From the NCBI GenBank assembly GCA_963693315.1, contig OY856186.1, forward strand, positions 285,530,492-285,594,491: DNA of 64,000 bases, written 5' to 3'. The first letter of the stretch is position 1, and each line of letters starts with the position of its first letter. A model generated the notes under the pieces. The model saw nothing but the letters and a program-made list of their open reading frames with translations, made no database searches and was not told where the DNA came from. Of the stretch, positions 1 to 11,349 are shown piece after piece. Made by a program: the position numbers and the translations under genes. The stretch is from Diogma glabrata. Its lineage: Eukaryota; Arthropoda; Insecta; Diptera; Cylindrotomidae.

Positions 1-905
1 TCTTAAATTTAGTGTTCTTTCAAATGACACCCCAATCGTTTGGTTCCAAAAAAGTTTTTTTTTGCCCTCCCCACACCCATCCCCTAAACACACAGAAATA
101 TAATTATTTGAGAGTTCGCTATAATTTTCGTTCAAAATATAGCAAATTTCCTGTCTCTATGAATTTTTTCTGTCAATCAGTGTCGAAACGTAGGGGGGGT
201 GGGGGAACGGTCTGGAATTTACACATTTTTTAGAATAACTCAAAAACTACGTACCGCAAAATTCTAAAAACATTTGCAATGTTTTTGAAATTTGGTGCGG
301 TAGGGTCAAAAAAAGTTTTTTTTTATCCCCCTTACACCCATCCCCTAAACACACAGAAATATAATTATTTGAGAGTTCGCTATAATTTTCGTTCAAAATA
401 TAGCAAACTTCCTGTCTCTATGAATTTTTTCAATTTTTTCTGTCAATCAGTGTCGAAACGTAGGGGGGGGGGGAACGGTCTGGAATTTGCACATTTTTTA
501 GAATAACTCAAAAACTGTGTACCACAAAATTCTAAAAAAAATTTCCAAGTTTCTGAAATTTGGAGCTCTTTCAAATGACACCCCACTCGCTTGGGTCAAA
601 AAAGTTTTTTTTCACCCTTCCCCACCGCAATCCCTTAAAAACACAAAAATATAATTATTTGAGAGTTCGCTATATTTTTCGTTCAGAGTTTATCAAACTT
701 CCTGTCTCTGTGAATTTTTTCAAATTTTTCTGTTAATTAGGCTCGAAATGCAAGGGGGGACCAACTTTTTGTGTCACTTTATTGATAATAATTCAAAAAC
801 TATGCATTGCAAAATTCTAATAAAAATGGCAATATTTCTAAAATCCAATGCTCTTTCAAATGACACCCCACATGACCTAGTTTTAAATGATGTTTTTACC
901 CCTTA
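1..905. repeat. Tandem repeat, ~280-bp units, about three copies
   Basis: Three successive diverged units share 'ctttcaaatgacacccca', a run of t after 'gtcaaaaaaag', a C-rich patch, 'gagagttcgctata' and 'cctgtctctatgaa'. The shared 'caaatgacacccca' motif recurs near 20, 573 and 855, which fits a period near 280 bp with small indels in homopolymers. The array is cut by the window edge, so its full length is unknown. A short related string ('tttcaaatgacaccc') is seen again near 13622. The short open frames across it are products of repetition, not genes. Confidence 0.8.
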
Positions 906-1640
906 ACATTCCCACCCCTTTAATAAATATAGTTATGAGTATCTGCCACTTTTATATATTTTTCATTAAAAACCTACTCAATTTTCTATCATTCCAAATA
1001 TATTTCAAGATTTTCGATGAAGTAGGGTCGGAGTTAATCGGGGCAATAAAACATCCCGAAAACGTCATTTTTCAAAATTATACAAAAAATGGTGAGGTGA
1101 AAAATTCCAAAATATATTTTTAAATAATGCTGAAATGAAGCCCTTTCATATTATACCCTACTCGTCTCGCTAAAAAAATGTATATTTTCAAAGGCTTTAC
1201 ATCGTACCTCCTTAAAACAAACGAACACAATTTTATTTATTTTTTAACCCGCCATTTTGTGTGGATAAGTTAGTTTTATAAGCACCTCAAATTTTAAGTT
1301 CATCGGATTAATGGTTCATGAGATAATCGAAATAATGTGAAAAACACGTTGTACTCTCACCAATAGTGTTCGTATAAAAAACGGAACCCTAAAAATCGTG
1401 TAAGATGAAAAAACTATTAAAAATTTAAAATTAGTGTACCATGAAAATTCATACATTCAGTAAATAAAAATTGAAGTTAGAAATAAAAATGAATTTAATT
1501 ACTCGTAAGTCCTTTTTACTCCTTGTAATGGTAATGGCAAAAGTTTCTTCTAGATTTCTATCTCACATCTATACCAGATATTACGTGTGTCGAACTCCTA
1601 AAGAAATGCCACAAATTCAGTCTACTGCAGGAGTTAATAT
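906..1640. other. AT-rich stretch, no gene seen
   Basis: No reading frame with recognisable motifs, no clear terminal repeats. The first part may be the decayed edge of the tandem repeat. Confidence 0.5.
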
Positions 1641-2290
1641 ATGAAAGAACTACATTTCAAACCCAAAACTGTCAAAAAAACAATTACGGGGTTAAATATC
1701 AGCAAAGCCTCCGGTCTGGACAACATTTCCCCTATTATTCTAAAACCAGTTTCCAAAGAACTTGCAACCACTCTAACCAATTTTCTACAAATCCTTTAAA
1801 TCTTGTATTTTTATTTGGTCCTGGCAGTTGGCCAATGTCCAGGCCATCCCCAAAAAGGGACGAAATGTTATATCTCAAACTGTAAAGCCTTACTCCAAGT
1901 CCTATCTAAAATATATGAGCAGTATATTAATACACACATCAATATATTTGGAAGACAACTATTTAATATCTGATAGCCAATACAATTTCGAAACAAAAAA
2001 GCAACAACCGATCTATTGAACTATGTAACTACCTTTGGAACAGGATACTTGAAAAAAATGATGAAACGTTCGTTATCGTATTAGACATCTCAAAAGCATT
2101 GATTGAATGAATCCTAAATGCCAATCTGATCAACAAGCTCGTTGCGTACGGATTTCATCCCGCAGTGGTGAAAGTGATTCAAAATTTTCTCACCGACCGA
2201 TAAATTTTGGTAGCTATAGATGACTTTTCTTCTGAGTCCAAATTAGTGAATGCGTTTGTACCCCAAAGCTCAGTTTTGTTCTAGATGTTA
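1641..2290 (+). pseudogene. Jockey/CR1-like LINE reverse transcriptase remnant
   Basis: Translation in shifting frames gives the N-terminal half of a non-LTR reverse transcriptase. 'ISKASGLDNISPIILK' is at about 1697-1746. 'FVIVLDISKA', the motif that normally ends in the first catalytic Asp, is near 2068-2100. A degenerate form of the 'GVPQGS' motif is near 2260-2280. Several frameshifts and stops break it, so it is dead. A copy of the same family lies on the minus strand at 53860-54420 and shares 'NPKLSKK' and 'FSKELAASL'-type motifs. The palm may continue beyond an interruption at about 4905. The clade is inferred from motif wording only. Confidence 0.75.
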
Positions 2291-2635
2291 TTTGAATGTA
2301 TATTTATACTAAAGACAATGTTACTGTACATTAAACTTGTTAATAATTTTTAATTCGCTAGATTTGAATATTGAAAATTTTGAATTATATATTAGAGATT
2401 TTTTGAGCACTTAAACTCAAGCAATTAAGTAATTTGAATTTGTCTTCCAAACTCGTAGATCACAAGTTATTCATTCAATGCTAACTTAGTTATAGAGTTA
2501 TGATAAACATAAGTTCGTAGAGTTAATTAGACTAAATACACTAGAATTGGCTAATTGCATTACAAAAAAACCTAATGAGAAAAAATTCAACTTAAAGTAG
2601 TTAAATAATGATGAAATTTCAACTTTGAAATACCA
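2291..2635. other. AT-rich stretch, no gene seen
   Basis: Between the LINE remnant and the SINE head; no motif recognised. Confidence 0.5.
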
Positions 2636-2800
2636 TCGCCTCGGTAGGTTAGTTGGATAGCGTGTCTGCCAAAACGGATTCGAACCATGGCACTGATGAG
2701 GATAGTTCAAATCCCAATCCGAAACCCGTATAAGAAAATGGAGTTTTCTCTAAGTAAAATCCAAAATATACTTTCGAATTGAAAAAAATATGGAGGGGAT
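2636..2800 (+). repeat. tRNA-derived SINE head
   Basis: The stretch reads like a tRNA internal promoter. An A-box-like 'ggttagttggatagcgtg' lies at about 2647-2664, and a B-box-like 'agttcaaatcccaatcc' follows about 55 bases on. It cannot fold as a tRNA gene: the acceptor arms do not pair and no anticodon stem is evident. The downstream block ('gaattgaaaaaa' about 60 bp after the B box) recurs at 29209-29310 with the same order, and a third A/B-box pair lies at 29395-29450, so this is a dispersed family. Here it runs straight into the longer repeat that ends near 4869. Confidence 0.6.
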
Positions 2801-4869
2801 GAAATCTCAAGCTCTGAGATATCAAGACTTCGGTTTGTGTTAAGGATTTTGATATAGTTTTCGACAAAAAACTTTTATGAGGACATGGTTTTTAGTTTTG
2901 GGCAGCGATTTATATCAAACATAACTACTTTGTTAAAGTACAAGTATTTTGTTAAAGTACAAACATCAATACGTTGCCGGAAAATTATAACAGATCATAA
3001 ATTAACTAAATTTAGTGAAAAGATGATACACTCAGCAAACTTCTCAAAAACCTCTCCATTTAGCGTGTCGAGAAAATATTACAAAATCACAAATTCATAT
3101 TTCTTTCAAAATTCCAAAAATCTTGTATACATTAAATAAAATTAAACTTTTTTCAAAATTCCAAAAATATTCTAAAAATTATTACAAAATCAAAGATTAA
3201 ATTTTTTTCAAAAATTCTAAAAATATTGCAAAAATTATAACAAAATCAAAAATTGTAAAAATATTCCAAAAATTATACTGAAATCAAATCTTTAAACTTT
3301 TTCTAAATTCCAATAACATTCCAAAAAATCAAACTTTTTCCAAAATTCTAAAGATATTACGAAAATTATTACAAAATTAAAAATTGAAACTTTTTTCAAA
3401 ACTCCAAAAATTAGAATAAAATCGAAAATTTAAAATTTTTCAAAATTCTAAAAATATTCCAAAAACTTTTACAAAATCAAAAATTGAAACTTTTTTCAAA
3501 ATTTTAAAAATATATATATAATTCAAAAATTCCTTTTTTTTTTCAAAATTCTAAAAATATTGCAAAAATTATAACAAAATCAAATATTGAAACTTTTTTC
3601 AAAATTCCAAAAATATTCCAAAAATTAGAATAAAATCAAATATTTAAACTTTATAAATTCCAATAATATGCCAAAATTTCTTAAAAATTCAAACTTTTTC
3701 CAAAATTCTAAAAATATTGCGAAAATTAATACAAAATCAAAAATTCAAACTTTTTTCAAAATTCCAAAAATTATAATAAAATCAAAAATTTAAAATTTTC
3801 CAAAATTTTAAAAATATTCCGAAAATTCTTACAAAATCAAAAATTGACTTTTTTCAAAATTCTAAAAAATACATAAAATTCAAAAATTCTATTTTTTTTG
3901 AAATTCCAAAAATATTGCAAAAATTATTACAAAATCAAACATTAAAACTTTTTCCAAAATTCTAAAAATATTGCAAAAATTATTACAAAATCAAAAATAC
4001 AAACTTTTTTCAAAATTCCAAACACATTTCAAAAACTATAACAAATTCAAAAATTTTCATGTCCAATTTCATGTTCAATTACATTTACATCATAAAAATA
4101 ACTAAATTTTTTTTGTCCCAAAAATTGGCTAAAAAAATAAATGAAATCATTTTTTGACACACTTGACATTATTTTTTTGACAAACTTATAATTCTCTATT
4201 ATAATAATAAAATTTCATGTCGTACAAATAATTAATTTTATTTTTTCCAAAAAATTGGGTAAAAAACTAATCAAAAATCTTTCTTTTGACACACTTGACA
4301 ACATTTTTTTGACAAACTTATAATACCATAATTATCTTTAATAATAATAAAATTTCATGTCATCAAATAATTAATTTCATTTTTTTCCTAAAAATTGGGT
4401 AAAAAAATAAATAAAAATCTTTCTTTTGACACACTTGACAACATTTTTTGACAAACTTCTAATGCAATAATTTAGTTTTTGATCTCACATACCAATCCCT
4501 ACCATCAAGATTTCGCCAAATTCAATGTTCCTACGCGTATTCACTTAAAATGATCGTTTTTAAGCCAAAAATATGAAAATGTGCTATTTTTGACACACAT
4601 AATGATTTTTTTGACACACTTCCGGTACAGTTATCGAACACAGCGTCCTTTCGGACCTGCCCCTTGAGTATACCTGTTTTTGGAAACCAAAAATTTTGAA
4701 ATTCCTTCAGCGGTTTTCTAGATTTGGCAGGTAATGACGGCCGGCCGGACGACCGGCTGGCAGACAGACATACATTTTTTTTTGCTTTTTTAGAATCAGT
4801 AGTGGGGGGTAAGAATTTCAATTTTGGCTAATGAATGTAATACTAAGGTCTTTCAGACCGAAGTAATTT
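2770..4869 (+). repeat. Long interspersed repeat, copy 1 (inverted mate at 11886-13305)
   Basis: A shared block order is seen in reverse complement at 11886-13305: a 'tatggaggg' start, 'atctcaagctctgagatatcaagacttcgg', a 56-bp AT-rich minisatellite, blocks carrying 'tttgacacacttgacaacat', a GC-richer 'ctgtctgtc'-type segment with 'aaaccgctg', and an end at 'agaccgaagtaattt'. No transposase or RT is visible, so the class is unknown. The minus frame at 4531-4821 and the plus frame at 12015-12215 are homologous only because the DNA is homologous. Confidence 0.75.
3110..4060. repeat. 56-bp AT-rich minisatellite
   Basis: About 17 diverged units built from 'caaaattctaaaaatattgc' plus 'aaaaattattacaaaatcaa' plus 'aaattgaaacttttt', total near 56 bp. 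A shorter version (about seven units, reverse complement) is in the mate repeat at about 12590-12970, so the array belongs to the element and changes in copy number. Confidence 0.8.
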
Positions 4870-4904
4870 TCAATATTTAAATCTAGTGAATTAAAAATTA
4901 CTGA

Positions 4905-5200
4905 ATTCCGTTTTGTTTCTCACTCTATTTTTAACTTATATCAACCAAGCGTTGAAAATCTCCAGAAAACACAATAAGCCTTTTTGCAGATAAAAGTGCA
5001 ATGCACAAGTCGTTCGTCTCTCTATCATCAAAGGGCAAAATGAATGAACAAATAGATTCAGCCCGGAGAGACCCTGCCATAAATGTAAATGAGGACCTAT
5101 AAAAATCGCTTATTAAGGTAACAAAAATTTGATCAATTGAGACCCTTACAAGTTGCAGCGAAAGAAAGGCAGATCCAAGTTTTAGTCGTTACTCTTTTTT
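4905..5200 (+). pseudogene. Possible continuation of LINE reverse transcriptase
   Basis: A broken frame gives a string like the 'PTLFNIY...FADD' part of a non-LTR RT ('LTLFLTYINQAL', then 'LFADKSAMHKS' in another frame). If real, the LINE at 1641-2290 was split by the SINE and long repeat between. The match is weak and the catalytic pair is not preserved. Confidence 0.35.
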
Positions 5201-5204
5201 ATAT

Positions 5205-5801
5205 TGTTACGTTTTTCTAACCTTACTTCGAATTGGCCTAACTCACGATTCGATAAACGGAATTCCCAAATCTCTTCCGAGTTCGATCACTGATTAGTAA
5301 GCACACACAACAGGTTTTCTTAAGTATTCAACTCCTTAATTGTTCCACAACAACAGGAAGCAATACAGCAAACAATATTCCTAGAATATTCTTTTAACAG
5401 CTTCAGAAACTCCAACGGCTGATTGTAGAAATTTCCAGTAACACAACGTTCAAAATAATACACAAAATATTTCTACTCAATAACACTTAAAACTTTATTC
5501 ACAAAAACTAATTTAAAAATCACTTTTATATTTTTAACTTTACTGTCACACGTTTAAAATAAAACTAATCTAGTCTTGCAAGACATCCCTCCTTATATAC
5601 GATTCTGCATAATCTCGATCATTCGAGGTCACTTTTTAGAAACCTTGAGAAAACACTCGAATATTCGATTATTTTACGTTATGATGATTTGACTCCTAAA
5701 GTAATTTTATGTTGACCCAAGTTCTAAGAATATAAGAACAACACTATTAATTTCATTAATTTGTTGTTGTGTTCTGTTATGATTTTTCTGTAATCGTAAC
5801 A
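5205..5801 (-). repeat. Probable solo LTR of a Ty3/Gypsy-like element
   Basis: The 597-bp stretch starts 'tgttacg' and ends 'cgtaaca', the TG...CA form of an LTR. Read on the minus strand it has a TATA-like 'gtatataagg' and, downstream, an 'aataaag' polyadenylation-like signal. No internal domain follows on either side. Flanking tetranucleotides (atat, ataa) are near but not identical, so a target duplication is not proven. Confidence 0.55.
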
Positions 5802-6049
5802 ATAAGAATAAGAATAACAATATCAATATCGTTTGATGTATGAAAATTTCCATTTTAAAAATTTAGACTTGTCTTCCTTTTGCTGCAAGGTCTTCAACTT
5901 TAATTCCACTAAAACACAGCCATTGCTTGTTTTCTGAATGAACACCGAGTTACTTAACGATATTTCAATTAATACTATGTGTGAAAAAAACGGATGTTAA
6001 TGCATTCGTTTATTGGGCTTCACAATTTCTAACGACTTACTATGAAACG

Positions 6050-6600
6050 ACCATATAATGATGATCGAAAAGAAAGCGACAAGAAAAATTGGTCACGTCA
6101 ATAGATGTCAATCTATCTATCTACGTCACATTTATAAGTCCTATATTTGTTCCTGTATGGAGTTGTTGAGCTTGGGGCGCTGCAATGTGGGTGATCAAAA
6201 TCAACATCAAATCCTGATTCCCTACAATAACGTTGCACTGCTGCTGATCTCGTTATTCTTAATAAAGATCGTCACCACCATTGCTCGGATGAAGTCGATT
6301 ACATTCGCCTCAGATATTCGATTTCGCGTTTTACTCGTCAATCGGTTTTATACAAATGACAAAATTCCCGATATAACTCACTGTTATAGTAACAGAATGC
6401 AGAGGAGTTTCTTTGTGCATACAACGTACAAATGGAATCCTTACGAATCGATAGTCTCTAGTGCCTTCAAAAGTTTAAAAACAGCGTCCATCAACACCTC
6501 AGAACGCATGTTGTTGTAAGACCTAGATCTTAAAAGGTATTTATGTGCTGTTTTGACCCATATTGTAATTCCTATTGCACAACACATTTGATTAAAAAAA
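6050..6600 (+). pseudogene. LINE RT C-terminal remnant and 3' tail
   Basis: The frame at 6058-6519 ends with 'FFVHTTYKWNPYES', which resembles the C-terminal end of Jockey/CR1-like LINE proteins (normally '..RT..LWN.LP'). It is followed by 'FKSLKTASINTSERMLL' and a stop. The 3' tail 'catgttgttgtaagaccta...tgtaattcctattgcacaac' recurs at 59800-59860 and, reversed, at 52736-52860, so this is the 3' end of one LINE family. Catalytic domains are missing, so it is a 5'-truncated copy. Confidence 0.6.
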
Positions 6601-7230
6601 AAACTTACACATATCTGGGCAGAAACGGATGACACTGGGAATAAACTGATTACACTGCCAAAAATAGCATTAAACAATTTTTTATTTGAAATTCGTGCTA
6701 TTTATAAATTTAAAAATCGTTATTTAAAAATCGTTTTAAAAAAAACGGTAAAAAAAGGGTTAGGTAGGTGTATTTTCGTTTTGTTTGTAAAATTTTAACT
6801 ATCGATTTATGGCCAGTTTTACGTAGCATGCGTCGTATTTTGACTAATTTCAATTACATGAATATCTAGAGCTTTCTGCCAGCATATTTTTTCATTTTTT
6901 TTGGACAAAAATTCTACAAATTATGCAAGTAGTTAGCTTTATGAATGTCTCTACAACGTCTCATACACTTTTTATTTTTAATAACTAAAAGAAACAGTTC
7001 TTATTAACAATAACAATTTGTTTTGTTTTATTATCCAACCACTTTTATATATGTACAGTAACACAATTGTGTGAAAAACAGATCAATATTGATTTACAAA
7101 TTTATATGATCCGATCGTATGCTCGACGAGATAAAGATTAATTTTTATTTTATTAAAGCTAATTGTACAAATTATTTATTTGGTTGCGAAGTTAATTTGA
7201 CTTCCGTTAGTGTAATATAGTATGTTTAAC
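6601..7230. other. AT-rich stretch, no gene seen
   Basis: Nothing recognised between the LINE tail and the mariner. Confidence 0.5.
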
Positions 7231-7231
7231 A

Positions 7232-8517
7232 GGTCGTTCAATAAGTCCGTAGGATAAGTAAGAAAAAAACAACATTTTGACAAAACTCGATTTTTTTATT
7301 CAACATAGTTGCCTTCGAGGGCGATACAACGAGTATAGCGATTTTCCAACTTTTCTATACCACTTTTATAGTACGATTTCTCTTTCTCGTCAAAATAGGC
7401 CTCAGTTTCAGCGATTACTTCATCATTGGACTTAAATTTCTTTCCAGCAAGCATTCTCTTGAGATCTGAAAACAGGAAAAAGTCGTTGGGGGCTAAATCT
7501 GGAGAATATGGTGGGTGGGTAAGCAATTCAAAGCCCAATTCATTCAATTTTGCCATCGTTTTCATCGATCTGTGACACGGTGCATTATCTTGGTGAAACA
7601 ACACTTTTTTCTTTTGCAAATGTGGCCGTTTCTTTGCGATTTCAGCCTTCAATCGATCCAAAAGTTCACAGTAATACTCGCTGTTGATGGTGGTTCCTTT
7701 TTGGAGATAGTCGATGAATATTATTCCGTTCGTATCCCAAAATACAGACGCCATCACCTTACCGGCCGACTGTTGCGTCTTTGCTCGCTTTGGATTCGGT
7801 TCGTCGACTGCTGTCCACTCAGCTGACTGTCTTTTGGATTCTGGTGTGTAATTGTGAAGCCATGTCTCATCCATTGTCACATATCTACGATAGAATTCCC
7901 TTTTATTGCAGTTTAACAGTGCCAAAGACTCCTCCGAAGCATCGATTCGTTGTTGTTTTTAGTCGACTGTGAGCTCACGCGGCACCCAATTTGCACAGAG
8001 CTTTCGCATACCCAAATGTTCATGTAAAATGGTAAAAACACTACCATCTGCTACCTTTACAATGTCAGCTATTTCGTGCACCTTCAATTTGCGATCGTTC
8101 ATAACCAATTTGTGGATTTTTTTTATGTTTTCTGGAATAACAGCCTCATTTGGGCGTCCACTGCGCTCTGCATCTTTTGTGCTGGTACGACCACATTTAA
8201 ATTCAGCAATCCACTTCTCTACCATTTGTCTCGATGGAGCAGAGTTTGGATAATGTTTATCAAGCCATTGTTTGGTTTCCACTGTATTTTTTTTCATCAA
8301 AAAGCAATGCTTTATTAAAATTCGAAATTCACTTTTTTCCATTTTTTTTCAAAAACAAAAGTTGCTTCACACAAAATGCTATAACTCACGAATAAATAGT
8401 CAGATTGCTGTCAAATTGATACACGTATCGTTTGAAGGTTAGTACTAAATAAAAATCATATGGAAAAAATTCTAGTAACGCCATCTATGTGTCATCCTAC
8501 GGACTTATTGAATGACC
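7232..8517 (-). mobile_element. mariner-type DNA transposon, nearly complete
   Basis: The two ends are matching inverted repeats. The left is 'ggtcgttcaataagtccgta' and the right, reversed, is 'ggtcattcaataagtccgta', followed by 'ggat'. The right flank is TA and the left flank is CA, so the expected TA target duplication appears changed by one base. Total length near 1.29 kb is normal for mariner. A single transposase frame on the minus strand fills the inside. The near-identical ends and mostly intact frame suggest a fairly recent copy, inserted beside the 3' end of a Gypsy remnant at 8540-9360. Confidence 0.93.
7296..8342 (-). pseudogene. mariner transposase, interrupted by one in-frame stop
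   Basis: From the ATG at 8342 to the stop at 7296 there are 348 codons, the usual mariner length. The N-terminal part (about residues 1-120) is the helix-turn-helix DNA-binding region, including 'GRTSTKDAERSGRP'. After 'WVPRELTVD' a TAA codon occurs at 7959-7961, and the same frame then continues with 'KQQRIDASEESLALLNCNK'. The catalytic triad is all present: 'TMDETWLHNY', 'FHQDNAPCHRS' and 'YSPDLAPNDFF', which is the DD34D form of mariner. No frameshift is seen. The stop makes this copy inactive unless read through; mariner proteins often have Gln at that place (family knowledge). The downstream half has its own ATG at 7925 and would lack the DNA-binding domain. Confidence 0.93.
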
Positions 8518-8539
8518 TAGTATAGGTGTCGATTTGTGT

Positions 8540-9360
8540 TTTTTCTAGGGTCGCCGCTACTTATACTCCCCCACCAGATCTAAAATTATGGATTTTGAAT
8601 CGATTAAATAAAATGTACTTGTTTGTTATTTTAGTGTGTGCTAATTTTGTCTCATGACAAAATGCTGTAGCCTGTTTTTAATTTTTCGATGCCAATCATT
8701 GTGTTCTTTCCATGAATGTTCACGACGAAAAATTTACTCAGTTTGCGTACAACTGTAATCGGCCCTACGTAAGGTATACTAAGAGGTTCCTTTACTTTGT
8801 CCACTTGAACAAAAACGTGTGAACAGTTGTTGAAATCTTTCGGGATAAAGATGTTGTTCTGATTGGGTTGCCTGGGAAATGTAGGAATTGGGATCTGCAT
8901 ATTACTTCGCAATCTTTGAATGAACTCAGAAGTATCTGAAGTGTTGGATGTAGGAGAATCGACAAAGAATTCGCCGGGAGCCTCAAGAGCTTGACCATAC
9001 ACTAGTTCTGCGGATGAGCAGTCGAGTTCTCCTCTGAACGAAGTTCTAATTCCAAGTAAAACCAGTGGCAGTTTAGTGCTTAAATGAACGGTATTGCATC
9101 TCGCTTGCCGATGGAGACGATCAACAAGACGGTTACTTTTGGATCGTATAAGCAGTTGTGTATGTTTGATGAGATTCAAAAAGCTTAGTAAGCTCAGTGA
9201 ACAGTTTGTAGTCGAATTGTCGACACAATCTTTCGTTATTACTTCAGAAATACCAAACCTAGAGATATTTTCCTGTAAAAGTGTTGATACACTAGGACTG
9301 GCTGTCATGTCTTTTATGGGGTCTTTTATAAGGGCTTCTGGCCAAGCTGTCTACTAGTCC
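8540..9360 (-). pseudogene. Ty3/Gypsy integrase C-terminal remnant
   Basis: The minus frame 8652-9308 gives 'LPLVLLGIRTSFRGELDCSS' and 'AELVYGQALEAPGEFF', the typical end of the integrase core in CsRn1-like Gypsy elements. It continues with 'HVFVQVDKVKEPLSIPYVGP' and 'IHGKNTMIGIEKLK', the GPY/F-like tail. The N-terminal part is frame-scrambled and the usual 'VERLHRQ' Glu reads Asp in 'RLVDRLHRQ'. Below 8575 the minus strand reads a 'ggtgggggagtataag' end like the one after the relative at 56440-56465. Gag, protease and RT are absent. A related fragment is at 55835-56480. Confidence 0.8.
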
Positions 9361-9735
9361 AATTAGTAAAACCTCATAAAAGCTTGGCTATCGCTCATTA
9401 TATAAACCTTGCAAATCAGATCATATACAAGCATCTAGCATAGAATAAACATTACATATGTATATGTTTCAGTCTAACATATTAGGGTTTGAGACACGAT
9501 GAATTAAACAGTGGAGCTTAACCTCACTTGCAATTAACTTCCAAAGATCTCACTGAATAATGTAAAATCAAGTCTCTATAATAACTTAATCAATAATAGA
9601 CTAGCAATAGAAAACTTATCGGTAAACATGACGCAGCTAAAAAATCCGCTCAAGAAATTTTATTCTTTATGCTACATTTGCTAATACCTGTTGATAAACC
9701 ACAAACTAAGCTAAACTATTTTAGTTTCAACAAAA
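9361..9735. other. No gene seen
   Basis: AT-rich sequence between the Gypsy remnant and a LINE fragment. Confidence 0.45.
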
Positions 9736-9739
9736 GGAG

Positions 9740-10060
9740 TCGTGGTGAAAGGAAAAAATAAATCTTTAGTCACTGGTCTATTCCAGGCATTTCTAAAGCT
9801 TGTCAACAAGTATGAAACTGTCTGTCATCCTGCAAAATTACAAGATTTGTCACTCTCACAAGTATTGTCACCCTCCCTGCATGGAATACTGTTCTCACTT
9901 GTGGAGTGGAGCATATTTTTGGAGTTTGAAGTGTTTTGATTCTGTTCAGCGCAGACCTGTTAAACTGATTGGCAACTCAACTCTTACTAATAAGCTTAAT
10001 TTCTTACAGCACAGAGTTATTAAGCACATCATTAAAGCACATCAAACTACATATAAATAA
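9740..10060 (+). pseudogene. LINE RT C-terminal fragment
   Basis: The frame contains 'SPPCMEYCSHLWSGAYF', then 'FDSVQRRPVKLIG' and 'LNFLQHR'. These match the conserved thumb-like stretch after the RT palm in Jockey/CR1-type LINEs ('RP.MEYCSH.W.GA', 'LD.VQR.A..LI'). No catalytic residues are present, so this is a dead fragment. It may be part of the same family as the pieces at 6050-6600 and 54643-55480. Confidence 0.75.
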
Positions 10061-10890
10061 AACGAAAGTTTCTGGTCGTAGGTGAAATGATATATGAAAG
10101 AAAAATCTAATATCAATATCGATTTTTAGAGTAAAGCTTATACTTCTATCAAAATTCTTTATGCTGTTGTTTTGTTATGAAATCAAACAAACATTTTTTT
10201 CAAATTAACTCATCGCCACAATCACCCACATTGACTATTGAAAGCTAATTGTGTAAACAAACAACAAATTGTATTATTACAAAAATCAGTTCTGGAGATT
10301 TATTTTCCTCAATATTAAATTGGATTCAATTGAAATTAATGAACAGGACATAAGTATAACTGTTTGAGATGGGTCCACCATTGTTAAGTTAAAGTAGAGA
10401 GTAATGTAAATGAAAAGAGGACACAAATTTTATTTATTCATGTATGTAGATGGAGTACCAAAAATAAACCAAATTATAATGAAAATTTATTTTGAACAAA
10501 TGTTATTAATTTTGATTAAGTCGTTCTTGGCGTTTTAAGTGACTTTAATTAAGACGGAGACAATTAGTCAAAATTATTTGTAGTAACCTTTGCTGATTTA
10601 AAGTTAAAATGTTGTTAAGCTGTAGTAAATAACTTGTAATAAATAACTTATAACCAATAACTTGTTATTCTGGAATGTTGGAATGCTTGTCAAAGAATTA
10701 CAGTTTGCAACAAGTGGTTGTTTATTTAAGTTTTAAATTGAAATAAAAATGTGTGTGATTGTATTTGTAAATGATGCGTTAATTTTTTTTGTTGTGACAA
10801 TTTAGAGGAAAAAAGTCGGTCTAGTGCGAATAAAATTTTCTCGCCGAGGGTTTTGTGAATTTAAAAGAACAAAATATCATAAATAATTGA
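10061..10890. other. AT-rich stretch, no gene seen
   Basis: Nothing beyond a few short direct repeats of 'aataacttgtaat' type near 10625-10665. Confidence 0.5.
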
Positions 10891-11349
10891 CATAAACTTC
10901 TTATTATATACATCAAGGGAGAGAAGTGTATGTTTTTGTCCTGAGGTATGAGCCCGAGGACGAAGCTTGGGGACTACATATTACTTAGGGCCTTGGTTCT
11001 CAAACTTTTTGAAGTCGGGGAACAATAAACTCTGATATATTTTTAGGCGGAACATCTACAGTACAGCATACACTTTAAAACAGGGGGCACGGGTTGCTAA
11101 CCTTTTTTGAAACCAAAAGTGCAATAAAAAACAGAATAACGTTTACCAAAAACACTCCATTATTATAGAGCAAAAAGGAAACGGAATTGTGTCGCAACGT
11201 GTGATTGGCAACCCCCTGCTTCCAAGTGCTACTTTTAGAAAATAATATGTATAGTAAAAATGTACCGATAATAAAATATATACCGATATCGATTGATGCA
11301 AATATGTTTATTGAAAGCAAAATTAAAATTACAATACTATTAGAAAAAA

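Noticed and set aside
2640..2725. A tRNA gene
   Set aside because: A- and B-box-like words are present but the arms do not pair into a cloverleaf; it fits a SINE head.
4531..4821. Minus frame of 96 codons, similar in translation to the plus frame at 12015-12215
   Set aside because: The similarity follows from the two inverted DNA repeat copies; the frames include low-complexity 'ctgtctgtc' sequence and have no domain or shared start.
5205..5801. A full LTR element in this area
   Set aside because: Only one LTR-like copy is present and no internal coding region adjoins it.
7515..7826. Plus frames opposite the mariner transposase
   Set aside because: Antisense shadows of the recognised transposase.
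9742..9939. ATG-started 65-codon gene
   Set aside because: The recognisable LINE motifs are in the neighbouring frame; it is a remnant.
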